Shown in pieces: positions 48,556 to 57,706 of a stretch of 64,000 nt of DNA. How positions within the stretch are numbered: the stretch's first letter is position 1; each line of letters starts with the position of its first letter. The position numbers and the translations under genes were made by a program. Source of the DNA: Sediminicoccus rosea (lineage in GTDB: Bacteria > Pseudomonadota > Alphaproteobacteria > Acetobacterales > Acetobacteraceae); NCBI RefSeq assembly GCF_033547095.1, contig NZ_CP137852.1:4427001-4491000 (forward strand), written 5' to 3'. Below the pieces are notes generated by a model. That model had not been told where the DNA came from and ran no database searches. It was given only the letters and a program-made list of their open reading frames with translations.

Positions 48556-50016
48556 ATGCTCGACATCGCCTTCGCCAAGCCCGCGCTGCCGAAAGCCGGC
48601 GCGCTCGTCCTGCCCATCGCCGAGGGGGCGGCCCTCAGCGGCCTCGCCGCCACGCTGGATGCGGCGATGGAGGGCGGCCTTGCCCGCGCGCTGGAGGCGG
48701 CGGGCTTCAAGGGCAAGAAGGGCCAGTCCGCCACGCTCTGGGCGCCGCATGGCGGCATCACCAAGCTTGTGGCGCTCGGCCTGGGCGAGAGCCCGGATGC
48801 CGAGAAGCTCGGCGGCAGCCTCGTGCCCCTCGTCTCGGGCGAGGCGGCGGCGATGGTGGCGGCCGATGGCCTCAGCGCCGAGCAGGCGGCGAGCCTCGCC
48901 ATGGGTGCGGCGCTGCGCGCCTATCGCTTCGACCGCTACCGCACGACCGAGAAGGCCGAGGACAAGCCGAAGCTCGCCAAGCTCACCATCGGGACCGGCG
49001 AGGCGGCCGCCGCGAAGACGGCCTTCGCGCCGATGAAGGCCGTGGTGGAGGGCGTCTTCCTCACGCGCGACCTGGTCTCTGAGCCCGGCAACATTCTCCA
49101 CCCCGCGGAATTCGCCGATCGCCTGAAGGGGCTCGAGAAGCTCGGCCTCGGCATCGAAGTGCTGGGCCCGAAGGAGATGAAGAAGCTCGGCTTCGGCGCG
49201 CTGCTGGGCGTGGCCCAGGGCTCCATCAACGAGCCGCGCATGGTGGTGATGAAGTGGAACGGCTCCGGCAAGCGGAAGATGGACAAGCCGCTCTGCTTCA
49301 TCGGCAAGGGCGTCACCTTCGACACGGGCGGTATCTCCATCAAGCCCGCCGGCGGCATGGAGGACATGAAGTGGGACATGGCCGGCGCGGGCACCGTCGC
49401 CGGGCTGATGGCCGCCCTTGCCGGACGGAAGGCGAAGGCGGATGTGATCGGCATCGTCGGCCTCGTCGAGAACATGCCGGGCCACAACGCGCAGCGCCCG
49501 GGTGACGTGGTGACCAGCGCCTCGGGCCAGACCATCGAGGTCATCAACACCGACGCCGAGGGCCGCCTCGTCCTCGCCGACGTGATCCATTACGCGATCC
49601 AGAAGTTCGACCCGGCCTTCATGGTGGACCTCGCCACGCTGACCGGCGCCATCATCGTGGCGCTGGGCCATGAGCATGCGGGCCTGTTCGCGAATGACGA
49701 GGAACTGGCGGCGCGCATCATCGCCGCCGGCAATGCGGTGGGCGAGGCCGCCTGGCGCATGCCGCTGGGCGATGCCTATGACAAGCAGATCAAGTCCGAC
49801 ATCGCCGACATGAAGAATGTGGGCGGCGGCCGCGCCGGCGGCTCGATCACGGCGGCCTGCTTCATCCAGCGCTTCGTGCAGGGCAAGCCCTGGGCGCATC
49901 TCGACATCGCCGGCACGGCCTGGAGCAGCAAGGACAGCCCGACCATCCCGAAGGGCGCCACCGCCTATGGCGTGCGCATGCTCGATCGCCTGGTGGCGGA
50001 GCATTACGAAGGCTGA
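48556..50016 (+). CDS. pepA: Leucyl aminopeptidase (M17)
   Basis: 486 aa, full length for the family. The N-terminal macro-like domain ends around residue 170; the catalytic domain has FIGKGVTFDTGGISIKPAGGMEDMKWDMAGAG (Lys and Asp zinc ligands), NTDAEGRLVLAD (Asp/Glu ligands and catalytic Arg), LATLTGAIIVALGHEHAG and SDIADMKNVGGGRAGGSITAACFI. Cytoplasmic hexameric peptidase removing N-terminal residues. A second M17 gene follows after 3 bases. Confidence 0.96.
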   Translation: MLDIAFAKPALPKAGALVLPIAEGAALSGLAATLDAAMEGGLARALEAAGFKGKKGQSATLWAPHGGITKLVALGLGESPDAEKLGGSLVPLVSGEAAAMVAADGLSAEQAASLAMGAALRAYRFDRYRTTEKAEDKPKLAKLTIGTGEAAAAKTAFAPMKAVVEGVFLTRDLVSEPGNILHPAEFADRLKGLEKLGLGIEVLGPKEMKKLGFGALLGVAQGSINEPRMVVMKWNGSGKRKMDKPLCFIGKGVTFDTGGISIKPAGGMEDMKWDMAGAGTVAGLMAALAGRKAKADVIGIVGLVENMPGHNAQRPGDVVTSASGQTIEVINTDAEGRLVLADVIHYAIQKFDPAFMVDLATLTGAIIVALGHEHAGLFANDEELAARIIAAGNAVGEAAWRMPLGDAYDKQIKSDIADMKNVGGGRAGGSITAACFIQRFVQGKPWAHLDIAGTAWSSKDSPTIPKGATAYGVRMLDRLVAEHYEG

Positions 50017-50019
50017 GCG

Positions 50020-51396
50020 GTGCTGAAGATCCGGCGCGCGCCCTCACGCGGGGCGCTGCGGCTGCGCCCGGTCCCGGAGGGTGATCACCCTTCGGGCTTC
50101 CGCGGCCGGCCGGGCGAGGTTCTGCAGTTCTCTCCCGAGGAACGCTGGGTCGGCGCTGGCAGCGCCTCCTCCCCGCATGAATGGGAACGCGTCGGCGCCG
50201 CCTGCATCGCGGCGGCCGGCGAGACGGCGCGCGTGGCGCTGGATGCGCGGGGACTCTCCGCGCCCTGCGCCGTCTCACTGGCGACGGGCGCCCTGCTGCG
50301 CGCCTGGCGCTTCGACCGACTGAGGGCAGCGAGGCGGCCACGCCGGATCGAGCTGCTGGTGGATGACCCATCGCTCCTGGACGAGCCCTGGGCCCGCGCC
50401 GAGGCGGCGCTGGCCGGTGCGGCCTTCGCGCGCGAACTGGTGGCGGAGCCCGGCAACCACCTGACACCGGGCGCCTTCGCCAAGCGCCTCCGCGCGCTGC
50501 GGAAGGAGGGGCTGGAGGTCGCGGTGCTCGGCCGCAAGGCGCTGCGGCGGCTGGGTGCCGGTGGGCTGCTCGCCGTGGGCCAGGGCAGCGCGCATCCGCC
50601 GCGCATGGTCCTGCTGCGCTGGAAGGGCGGCTTCAAGGCGCCGCCCGTCGCCTTCATCGGCAAGGGCATCTGCTTCGACACGGGCGGCATCTCCATCAAG
50701 GGTGCCGCGGGCATGGAGGCGATGCGCGCCGACATGGCCGGGGCGGCCGCCTGCGCGGGCGCGATGCTGGCCCTCGCCCGCCGCCGCTCCCCCTGCCCCG
50801 CCGTCGCCGTGCTCGCCATCGCGGAGAATGCGACGAGCGGCATGGCCTACCGCCCGGGCGACGTGCTGCAGATGATGAGCGGCCGCACCGTGGAAGTCGT
50901 GGACACGGATGCCGAGGGCCGCCTGGTGCTGGCCGATGCGCTGCACCTTGCCGCGCGCCGCTTCCGCCCGCAGGCGCTGCTCGACCTTGCCACGCTCACC
51001 GGCAGCGTGGTGACGGCGCTGGGCCATCATCGCGCCGGGCTCTTCGGCAATGACGCGGCGCTGGGCGCCGCGGTCACGGCGGCGGGCGAGGTGGTGGGCG
51101 AACGCCTCTGGCCCCTGCCCATCGGCGAGCGCCACCGCGAGGATCTGAAGAGCGACATCGCCGACCTCAAGCAATGCGTGCCGGCCGGGCGCGGGCCGCA
51201 GCCCGATGCCTCGCACGCCGCGGCCTTCCTGCGCGAATTCGTGGGCGCATTGCCGTGGGCGCATCTGGACATCGCGGGCGTCGACCTGGCGGAGACGGCG
51301 GAATGCCTGGCAGCGAAGGGCACGCCCACAGGCTTCGGCGTGCGCCTGCTGGACGCGCTGGTCGAGCGCCACTTCGAGGACCCGCATCGGCTATGA
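50020..51396 (+). CDS. Second M17 leucyl aminopeptidase family protein
   Basis: 458 aa with GTG start at 50020. The catalytic core is complete: FIGKGICFDTGGISIKGAAGMEAMRADMAGAA, DTDAEGRLVLADALHLAARR, LATLTGSVVTALGHHRAG, SDIADLKQCVPAGRGPQPDASHAAAFL. The N-terminal domain is shorter and unlike that of the first peptidase, similar to PepB-type enzymes. It differs from its neighbour in the loop after SDIADLK. Either a duplication that diverged or a distinct subfamily specialising in other N-terminal residues. Confidence 0.93.
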   Translation: MLKIRRAPSRGALRLRPVPEGDHPSGFRGRPGEVLQFSPEERWVGAGSASSPHEWERVGAACIAAAGETARVALDARGLSAPCAVSLATGALLRAWRFDRLRAARRPRRIELLVDDPSLLDEPWARAEAALAGAAFARELVAEPGNHLTPGAFAKRLRALRKEGLEVAVLGRKALRRLGAGGLLAVGQGSAHPPRMVLLRWKGGFKAPPVAFIGKGICFDTGGISIKGAAGMEAMRADMAGAAACAGAMLALARRRSPCPAVAVLAIAENATSGMAYRPGDVLQMMSGRTVEVVDTDAEGRLVLADALHLAARRFRPQALLDLATLTGSVVTALGHHRAGLFGNDAALGAAVTAAGEVVGERLWPLPIGERHREDLKSDIADLKQCVPAGRGPQPDASHAAAFLREFVGALPWAHLDIAGVDLAETAECLAAKGTPTGFGVRLLDALVERHFEDPHRL

Positions 51397-51418
51397 TGCA
51401 CAGCAAGGACAGGAACGG

Positions 51419-52402
51419 ATGATGCAGGCCATCTGGTATGAGGCGACGGGCCCCGCGCGCGCGGTGCTGGTGCATGGCGAGATGCCGCGCCCCGAGCCGG
51501 CGCCGGGCGAGGTGCTGGTGCGCGTCCATGCCTCCGGCGTGAACCCTTCGGATTGCAAGGCGCGCGGCGGCTCTCGCCCCATGTCGGCACCGCGCGTCAT
51601 CCCGCACAGCGACGGCGCGGGCGTGATCGCCGCCGTGGGCGCGGGCGTGGATGCGACCCGTGTGGGTCAGCGCGTCTGGCTCTGGAACGGGCAGTGGAAG
51701 CGGCCCTTCGGCACCGCGGCGGAATACATCGCGCTCCCCGCCGCCCAGGCCGTGCCCCTGCCGGAGAATGTGAGCTTCGCCGAGGGCGCCTGCCTCGGCA
51801 TCCCGGCGCTGACGGCGCTGCGCGCCGTGATGGTGGATGGCGGCGTGATCGGCCAGTCCGTGCTGGTCGCGGGCGGTGCCGGCGCCGTCGGCCATTACGC
51901 GATCCAGTTCGCGAGGCGGCTGGGGGCGAAGCAGGTGATCGCGACCGTGAGCTCCGCCGCCAAGGCCGCGCATGCGATGGCGGCCGGCGCCGATGCCGTG
52001 ATCAACTACCGCGCCGAGGATGTCGCCGCGCGTGTCCAGGAACTGACGGGCGGGCGCGGCGTGGACCGCGTGATCGAGGTGGACCTCGCCGCAAATGCCG
52101 CGCTGCTGCCGCGCATCGTGAAGCAGGACGGCCTCTGCGTGACCTACGGCTCGGGCGCGGCCGAGATCACGCTCGGCTTCTTCCCGATGATCCTCTGCGG
52201 TGCGGCGATCCGTTTCTTCATCGTCTATGAGTTGAGCGCCGAGGCGCGGGCGGAATGCGAGGCGGTGCTGGACAAGCTGCTGCGCGATGGCGGGCTGCAG
52301 CACGCCATCGCCGCGACCATGCCGCTCGCCCAATGCGCCGCCGCACATGACAAGGTGATGGATGGCACGGCGATGGGAAACATCGTGCTCACGGTGCCAT
52401 GA
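51419..52402 (+). CDS. Zinc-free MDR-family quinone oxidoreductase
   Basis: 327 aa. GroES-like N-terminus with VLVRVHASGVNPSDCKARGG, and the nucleotide-binding GGAGAVGHYAIQFARRLGAKQVIAT; no zinc Cys cluster. It resembles NADPH:quinone reductase/zeta-crystallin-type proteins. The ATG at 51419 is followed by another at 51422. It lies 22 bases after the second M17 gene and overlaps holC (ATGA). The substrate is unknown. Confidence 0.9.
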   Translation: MMQAIWYEATGPARAVLVHGEMPRPEPAPGEVLVRVHASGVNPSDCKARGGSRPMSAPRVIPHSDGAGVIAAVGAGVDATRVGQRVWLWNGQWKRPFGTAAEYIALPAAQAVPLPENVSFAEGACLGIPALTALRAVMVDGGVIGQSVLVAGGAGAVGHYAIQFARRLGAKQVIATVSSAAKAAHAMAAGADAVINYRAEDVAARVQELTGGRGVDRVIEVDLAANAALLPRIVKQDGLCVTYGSGAAEITLGFFPMILCGAAIRFFIVYELSAEARAECEAVLDKLLRDGGLQHAIAATMPLAQCAAAHDKVMDGTAMGNIVLTVP

Positions 52403-52839
52403 CCGAGATCGGCTTCTACCACCTCACGCGCAGCACGCTGGAGCAGGCCCTGCCGCGCCTGCTCGGCCGTGTGCTCGCCTTGCAGCAGCGCGCCCTGGTG
52501 CTCTGCGCCAGCGAGGAACGGTTGAAGTCGCTCGACGACGCGCTCTGGACCTGCCCGGAGCCCGACTGGCTGCCGCATGGCACGCGGGACGGCGCGGTGC
52601 AGCCCATCTTCCTGACGCTGGCCGATGCGCCACCGCCCAATGGCGCGCAGCACCTGTTCCTGACCGAAGGCAGCGAGAGCGTGCATCTGCCGCTCTATGC
52701 CCGCGCCTTCGACCTGTTCGACGGCGGAGACGAGAACGCCGTGGCCGCCGCGCGCCGCCGCTGGAGCGCGGCGAAGGCGGCGGGGCACGCGCTCACCTAT
52801 TGGCAGCAGGGCGAGCGCGGCTGGGAGAAGAAGGCGTAG
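52399..52839 (+). CDS. holC: DNA polymerase III subunit chi
   Basis: 146 aa. EIGFYHLTRSTLEQALPRLLGRVLALQQRALVLC and LDDALWTCPEPDWLPHGT are the characteristic chi sequences, ending with YWQQGERGWEKKA. Chi links the clamp loader to SSB. Adjacency to leucyl aminopeptidase genes is the standard bacterial arrangement (pepA-holC). Converges with the next receptor gene, 6 bases between stops. Confidence 0.94.
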   Translation: MTEIGFYHLTRSTLEQALPRLLGRVLALQQRALVLCASEERLKSLDDALWTCPEPDWLPHGTRDGAVQPIFLTLADAPPPNGAQHLFLTEGSESVHLPLYARAFDLFDGGDENAVAAARRRWSAAKAAGHALTYWQQGERGWEKKA

Positions 52840-52845
52840 CCGCCG

Positions 52846-53793
52846 CTACTCCATCACGATTCCGGTCAGCGTCGCCATGTCCTGCCAGCGGCGCACCTCG
52901 GCCTGCTGGAATTCGGCGAAGGCGGCCGGGCCCATGGGCGCCGCGTTCAGCCCGGCCTGCGTCGCGCGCTCGGCCGTCTCGGGCTGGGCCAATGCGGCCA
53001 GGAAGGCCTCGGAGAGGCGCGTGACGCGCGCCGCATCCACTCCGCGCGGCGCGAAGAGGCCGAACCAGGCATCCACCGCCATGAAGGGCACGCCGGCCTC
53101 GGCCGTCGTCGGCAGGTCCGGGAAGCCCGGCACGCGCTGCGTCGCGCCGATGGAGAGCGCGCGCAGCCGCCCCTCGCGCACCAGCGAGACCACGCCGGGC
53201 CAGGTCGAGACATAGAAATCCACGACGCCCGCCACCGTGTCCTGCGTGGCGGGGCCGCCGCCGCGATAGGGCACATGCACCGCATCCATGCCCGAGCGCC
53301 GCACGAAGGTCTCCGCGATCACATGGCTGGCCGAGCCCGCCTGGGATGAGGCGTAGGAGACGCGCCGCCCGCCGCGCCCCATTTCGATCAGCCCGGCCAT
53401 GTTGCGGGCGTGCGAATTGGCCGGCACCACCGTCGCGTGGTGCACGGTGGCGAGCCGCGCCACGGGTGTGAAGCTCTCGATCACATTGTAGGGCAGGTTG
53501 CGCGCCATCCATTGGTTGGAGGCATGCGTCTGGTTGTGGCCGAGGATGATGGTGTTGCCATCCGCCGCGGCGCGCGCCGCCGCCTCGGTGCCGATGATGC
53601 CGCCCGCGCCGCCGCGATTGTCCACGACGATGGCCTGCCCCAGCGCAGCGCCCGCACGCTCGATGAGGATGCGGGCCAGGATGTCGGTGCTGCCACCCGG
53701 CGGGGCGGGGACGATCAGGCGCAAGGGCTGGGTCTGCGCGCGCGCAATGGCGGGGGCAGCCAGGATGCTGGCGATCAGGAGACGGCGGTGCAT
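52846..53793 (-). CDS. Bug/TctC-family solute receptor
   Basis: 315 aa. Signal peptide MHRRLLIASILAAPAIARA, then QTQPLRLIVPAPPGGSTDILARILIERAGAALG, VDNRGGAGGIIGTEAAARAAADGNTIIL and VPYRGGGPATQDTVAGVVDFYVST. Single-gene unit upstream of cysG on the same strand, 44 bases before that gene's stop region; no catabolic partner is adjacent. A GGAGG-containing leader precedes the ATG. Confidence 0.92.
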   Translation of the reverse strand: MHRRLLIASILAAPAIARAQTQPLRLIVPAPPGGSTDILARILIERAGAALGQAIVVDNRGGAGGIIGTEAAARAAADGNTIILGHNQTHASNQWMARNLPYNVIESFTPVARLATVHHATVVPANSHARNMAGLIEMGRGGRRVSYASSQAGSASHVIAETFVRRSGMDAVHVPYRGGGPATQDTVAGVVDFYVSTWPGVVSLVREGRLRALSIGATQRVPGFPDLPTTAEAGVPFMAVDAWFGLFAPRGVDAARVTRLSEAFLAALAQPETAERATQAGLNAAPMGPAAFAEFQQAEVRRWQDMATLTGIVME

Positions 53794-53837
53794 GGTGTTT
53801 CCTCCGGCAAGGAGGGCGTTCTACCGCAAGCCGGCGC

Positions 53838-55163
53838 TCAGGCGAAGGCGGCTTCCGCGCGGGCCGGCAGCGCGCCATGCGCCACCGCCTCGCCCAGCAG
53901 CAGCAGCACCGGGCCATCCCCCGCCCAGCCAGGCGCGCGCGCCACGATCTCGGTCAGCGTGCCGCGCAATTCCCGCTGGCGGGGCGAGCCGCCGCGCTCG
54001 ATCAGCGCGGCGGGCGTGCCAGGGTCGAAGCCCTCGCGCGCCAACCCGTCGCGCAGTTGCGGCAGGGTGGTAAGGCCCATGTAGATGGCGAGCGTCTGCC
54101 CCGGCCGGGCCAGCGCCGCGAAGTCCAGGTCAAGCCGCCCCTCGCGCGTATGGCCGGTGACGAAGGTGAGCATGCGGGCGGCGTCCCGATGCGTGAGCGG
54201 GATGCCGGCCTGGGCGGCGCAACCCAGCGCGGCGGTGACGCCGGGCACCACCTCGAAGGGAATCCCGGCCTCGGCCAGCGCCTGCGCCTCCTCCCCGCCA
54301 CGGCCGAAGATGAAGGGATCGCCGCCCTTGAGGCGCACCACGCGCAGCCCCTCGCGTGCCAGCTCGACGAGGAGCGTGTTGATGCCCTCCTGGGGCACGC
54401 AATGCAGCGCGCGCTTCTTGCCGACGAAGATGCGCCGCGCGTCGCGTCGCGCAAGGTCGAGCACCTCCTCGCTCACCAGCCGGTCATGCACGATCACATC
54501 CGCCTCGCCCAGCGCGCGCAACGCGCGCAGCGTCAGCAGGTCCGCGGCACCCGGCCCGGCGCCGACGAGCTGCACGAAGCCGCGCGGCGCGGCCTCGGCC
54601 TGCTCCAGCAGCCGGGCGAAGGCGGCCTCCGCCTCCGCCTGCCGGCCGCCCAGCGCGAGATCGGCCGGGGTGCCGGTCAGCGCGCGTTCCAGGAAGGCGC
54701 GGCGCGCGGGCAGGCTCGGGATGCGGGCGCGCACGGCCGCCTGGAACGTCGCGCCAAGCGCCGCAACGCGCCCGAGCAGGGGCGGCAGCACCGCCTCGAT
54801 CTTCTGGCGGATCAGCCGCGCCAGAACCGGGGCCGCGCCACCGGTCGAGACGCCGATGGTGATCCCCTCCCGCGTGATGATGGCGGGCGTGATGAAGGAG
54901 CAGAATTCCGGCCGGTCCACGACGTTCACGGGAATCCCGCGCGCGAGGCAGGCGCGGTGCAGCGCAGCGAGATCCTCCTCCGGCGCGCCGGCCGCCACGG
55001 CCAGCGCGCAGCCCTCCAGCAGGGCCGGATCAAAACGCGTGGCCTCGCGCGCTTCCGCACCGGCGGCACGCAGCAGCGCAGCCTTGGCCTCCAGCGCCTC
55101 GCCGGCGCCGAGCAACAGGACGATGCGCCCCTGCAGGTCGAGGAAAGCGGGGAAGTGGCGCAT
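53838..55163 (-). CDS. cysG: Siroheme synthase (bifunctional)
   Basis: 441 aa. The N-terminal CysG(B) part (about 1-195) has IVLLLGAGEALEAKAALLRAAGA and IPVNVVDRPEFCSFITPAIITREGITIGVSTGGAAPVLARLIRQKIE: precorrin-2 dehydrogenase/ferrochelatase. The C-terminal SUMT part (about 200-441) has VQLVGAGPGAADLLTLRALRALGEADVIVHDRLV and VVRLKGGDPFIFGRGGEEAQAL. It makes the siroheme used by the nirA product. The ATG shares one base with the nasA stop. Last gene of the nitrate operon. Confidence 0.96.
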   Translation of the reverse strand: MRHFPAFLDLQGRIVLLLGAGEALEAKAALLRAAGAEAREATRFDPALLEGCALAVAAGAPEEDLAALHRACLARGIPVNVVDRPEFCSFITPAIITREGITIGVSTGGAAPVLARLIRQKIEAVLPPLLGRVAALGATFQAAVRARIPSLPARRAFLERALTGTPADLALGGRQAEAEAAFARLLEQAEAAPRGFVQLVGAGPGAADLLTLRALRALGEADVIVHDRLVSEEVLDLARRDARRIFVGKKRALHCVPQEGINTLLVELAREGLRVVRLKGGDPFIFGRGGEEAQALAEAGIPFEVVPGVTAALGCAAQAGIPLTHRDAARMLTFVTGHTREGRLDLDFAALARPGQTLAIYMGLTTLPQLRDGLAREGFDPGTPAALIERGGSPRQRELRGTLTEIVARAPGWAGDGPVLLLLGEAVAHGALPARAEAAFA

Positions 55164-57706
55164 CAGGCGGGCGCCAACGCCAGCAGGGCCGCGAGCTCCG
55201 GCTTGCAGCTGCCGCAGCCCGTGCCGGCGCAGGTGGCCGCACCGATCGCCGCCACATCGCCCGCACCCGCCTCGATCGCGGCGCGGATGGTGGTCGCACT
55301 CACCCCGTGGCAGGCGCAGAGCGTGGGCGAGGGCGGCGGACCATCGGGCAGCATGCCGGCCAGCAGCGCGTGCCGCGCCGCACTGCCGATCCGCGCCTCG
55401 GCGAAGAGGGAGATCAGCCATTCGCGCGGCGGCAGCACATGGTTGGGGCCGAGGAACAGCACGGCGATGAGATGACCATCGCGCAGCCAGGCGGCGCGAT
55501 GCTCGCCCGTCGCCTCGGCGTGGAGCGCGATGGTGGGCGGCCCCTCGCCCAGCGCCTCGGCCAGCCGCGCGAAGGGGATGGCATCCTGCCCCGCCATCTC
55601 GTGCCGGAATACGCCCTCGGCCGCGGGAGCGAGGGCGCACCAATCGGCAAGCGCTGCGCCGAGCGGCCGGCGGGCCAGCAGCACGCCGTGCCAGGTAGCC
55701 GCGAAGGGCGTGAGCGTGACGGGCGTGTGCTTCAGCTCGGGCTGGCCGCTCACCGGATCGGTCGCGGGGGTGACGGCCGCGTTGATGCGGCCGCACGGCG
55801 AGAGCTGGTCGGTCCAGTGCATGGGCGCGAAGCAGGCGCCGCGCGGCGTCGCCGCATCCAGCGCGAGGCGGAGCACCGCCTCGCCCCACGCGCTCGCCAC
55901 ACGCACGAGGCCGCCTTCGGCGAGGTCCGCGGCATCGGCGGGATTCACGGTCAGCACCGGCTCATGCGCGTGCTGCATCAGGCGCGGCACGCGGCCGGTG
56001 CGCGTCATGGTGTGCCACTGGTCCCGCAGGCGGCCGGTCAGCAGGATCATGCCGCCCTGATGCGCGGGTCGGCGGAAGGGCGTCACCACCAGGCGCTGCA
56101 CCGGCGGCGTGATGCGGCCGCCGCGCGGCCCCTGGCGCGGCACGGGCCATTGCGTCGGCGGCAGGGCGTCATATCCGGCGTCGCTGAGGTCGGCGAGGCC
56201 ACCGAGGTCGAAGACGCGCGGCGCGGGGCGGGCGAGTTCCGTCACCGCCGCATGCTCGCGGAAGATCGCGGCCGCATTGGGCCAGGCGAAATGCGCGCCC
56301 CAGCCGAGGCGCCGGGCGACCTGCGCGATGATCCACCAATCGGCCCGCGCCTCGCCCGGGGCGGGCAGGAAGCCGCGCTGGCGGCTGATCACGCGCTCGC
56401 TATTGGTGACGGTGCCGTCCTTCTCGCCCCAGCCCAGCGCGGGCAGCAGGATCTGCGCGTGCTGCGCGGTGTCGCTGCCCGCATGGCAATCGGAGAGGAT
56501 GAGGGTGGGGATGCGCGCCAGCGCGCGCCGCACCTGGGCGGAGTCCGGCAGGGAGACGGCAGGGTTGGTCGCCATCACCCACATCGCGCCGATGCGCCCC
56601 TCCTCCGCCGCGCGGAATAGGTCCACCGCCTTGAGGCCCGGCTTCAGGGCCAGGTTCGGCGCCTGCCAGAAGTCACGCAGCGCCGCCACCTCCTCCGGCC
56701 TTTCGGCATCGAGATGCCCGGCCAGCATGTTGGCGAGTGCCCCCACTTCGCGCCCGCCCATCGCATTGGGCTGGCCGGTCACGCTGAACGGCCCCATGCC
56801 CGGCCGGCCGATGCGGCCGGTGACGAGGTGGCAGTTGATGATGGCATTGGCCTTGTCGGTGCCGCTGCTCGACTGGTTGGTGCCCTGGCTCCAGAGCGTC
56901 ACCACGCGCTCGGTCGTCGTGAACCAATGGTGGAAGGTGGCGAGCTGCGCGGGGGCGAGGCCGGTCAGCGCGGGCACGTCGAGCACCTGGCCAAGGCCCT
57001 CCGGCAGGGCGAAACCGGCACGGCCGAGATGCGCGAGCAACCCGGCGAAGAGCGCGACATCACTGCCCGGCCGCAGCGCGAGGTGCAGATCCGCCGCCTC
57101 GCAGCTCGCGGTGCGGCGCGGGTCCACGACGACGAGGCGCATCTGCGGGCGGATCGCGCGCGCGGCAAGAATGCGCTGGTGCAGGACGGGATGGCACCAG
57201 GCAAGGTTGCTGCCGACCAGGATGACGAGGTCCGCCTGCTCCAGATCGGCATAGACGCCGGGCACGAGGTCCTCGCCGAAGGCGCGCCTGTGGCCGGCGA
57301 CGGCGCTCGCCATGCAGAGGCGGGAATTGCTGTCGATGTTGCCGGTGCCGAGGAAGCCCTTCGCGAGCTTGTTGGCGGCGTAATAGTCCTCGGTCAGGAG
57401 CTGGCCGGAAACGTAGAGCGCCACGCCCTCCGGCCCGTGCTGCGCGAGGGCGCGGCGGAAGCCCTCGGCCGCGGCATCCAGCGCGGCGTCCCAGCTGGCC
57501 CGCTTGCCGTCCACCATCGGGTGCAGCAGCCGGCCTTCGAGACCGGTGGTCTCGCCCAGCGCGGCACCCTTGCTGCACAGGCGGCCCTGGTTGGCGGGGT
57601 GCGCCGGATCGCCGCGGACACTCCCATCAGCCCCGGCGAGCACGCCGCAGCCGACACCGCAATAGGGGCAGGTGGTGCGCGTGGCGGCGAGGAGGGAGCC
57701 GTCCAT
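55163..57706 (-). CDS. nasA: Assimilatory nitrate reductase, catalytic subunit
   Basis: 847 aa molybdopterin enzyme. N-terminal [4Fe-4S] cysteines in TTCPYCGVGCGVLAG plus GRLCSKG, bis-MGD binding motifs such as GNIDSNSRLCMASAV, WSQGTNQSSSGTDKANAI and HLVTGRIGRPGMGPFSVTGQPNAMGGREVG, ending with a C-terminal BFD-like [2Fe-2S] domain (LCACHGVSATTI and CAGTGCGSCKPEL), as in Klebsiella NasA. The ATG at 57706 shares a base with the previous stop; a TTG at 57709 is the alternative. It reduces nitrate to nitrite in the cytoplasm. Confidence 0.95.
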   Translation of the reverse strand: MDGSLLAATRTTCPYCGVGCGVLAGADGSVRGDPAHPANQGRLCSKGAALGETTGLEGRLLHPMVDGKRASWDAALDAAAEGFRRALAQHGPEGVALYVSGQLLTEDYYAANKLAKGFLGTGNIDSNSRLCMASAVAGHRRAFGEDLVPGVYADLEQADLVILVGSNLAWCHPVLHQRILAARAIRPQMRLVVVDPRRTASCEAADLHLALRPGSDVALFAGLLAHLGRAGFALPEGLGQVLDVPALTGLAPAQLATFHHWFTTTERVVTLWSQGTNQSSSGTDKANAIINCHLVTGRIGRPGMGPFSVTGQPNAMGGREVGALANMLAGHLDAERPEEVAALRDFWQAPNLALKPGLKAVDLFRAAEEGRIGAMWVMATNPAVSLPDSAQVRRALARIPTLILSDCHAGSDTAQHAQILLPALGWGEKDGTVTNSERVISRQRGFLPAPGEARADWWIIAQVARRLGWGAHFAWPNAAAIFREHAAVTELARPAPRVFDLGGLADLSDAGYDALPPTQWPVPRQGPRGGRITPPVQRLVVTPFRRPAHQGGMILLTGRLRDQWHTMTRTGRVPRLMQHAHEPVLTVNPADAADLAEGGLVRVASAWGEAVLRLALDAATPRGACFAPMHWTDQLSPCGRINAAVTPATDPVSGQPELKHTPVTLTPFAATWHGVLLARRPLGAALADWCALAPAAEGVFRHEMAGQDAIPFARLAEALGEGPPTIALHAEATGEHRAAWLRDGHLIAVLFLGPNHVLPPREWLISLFAEARIGSAARHALLAGMLPDGPPPSPTLCACHGVSATTIRAAIEAGAGDVAAIGAATCAGTGCGSCKPELAALLALAPA

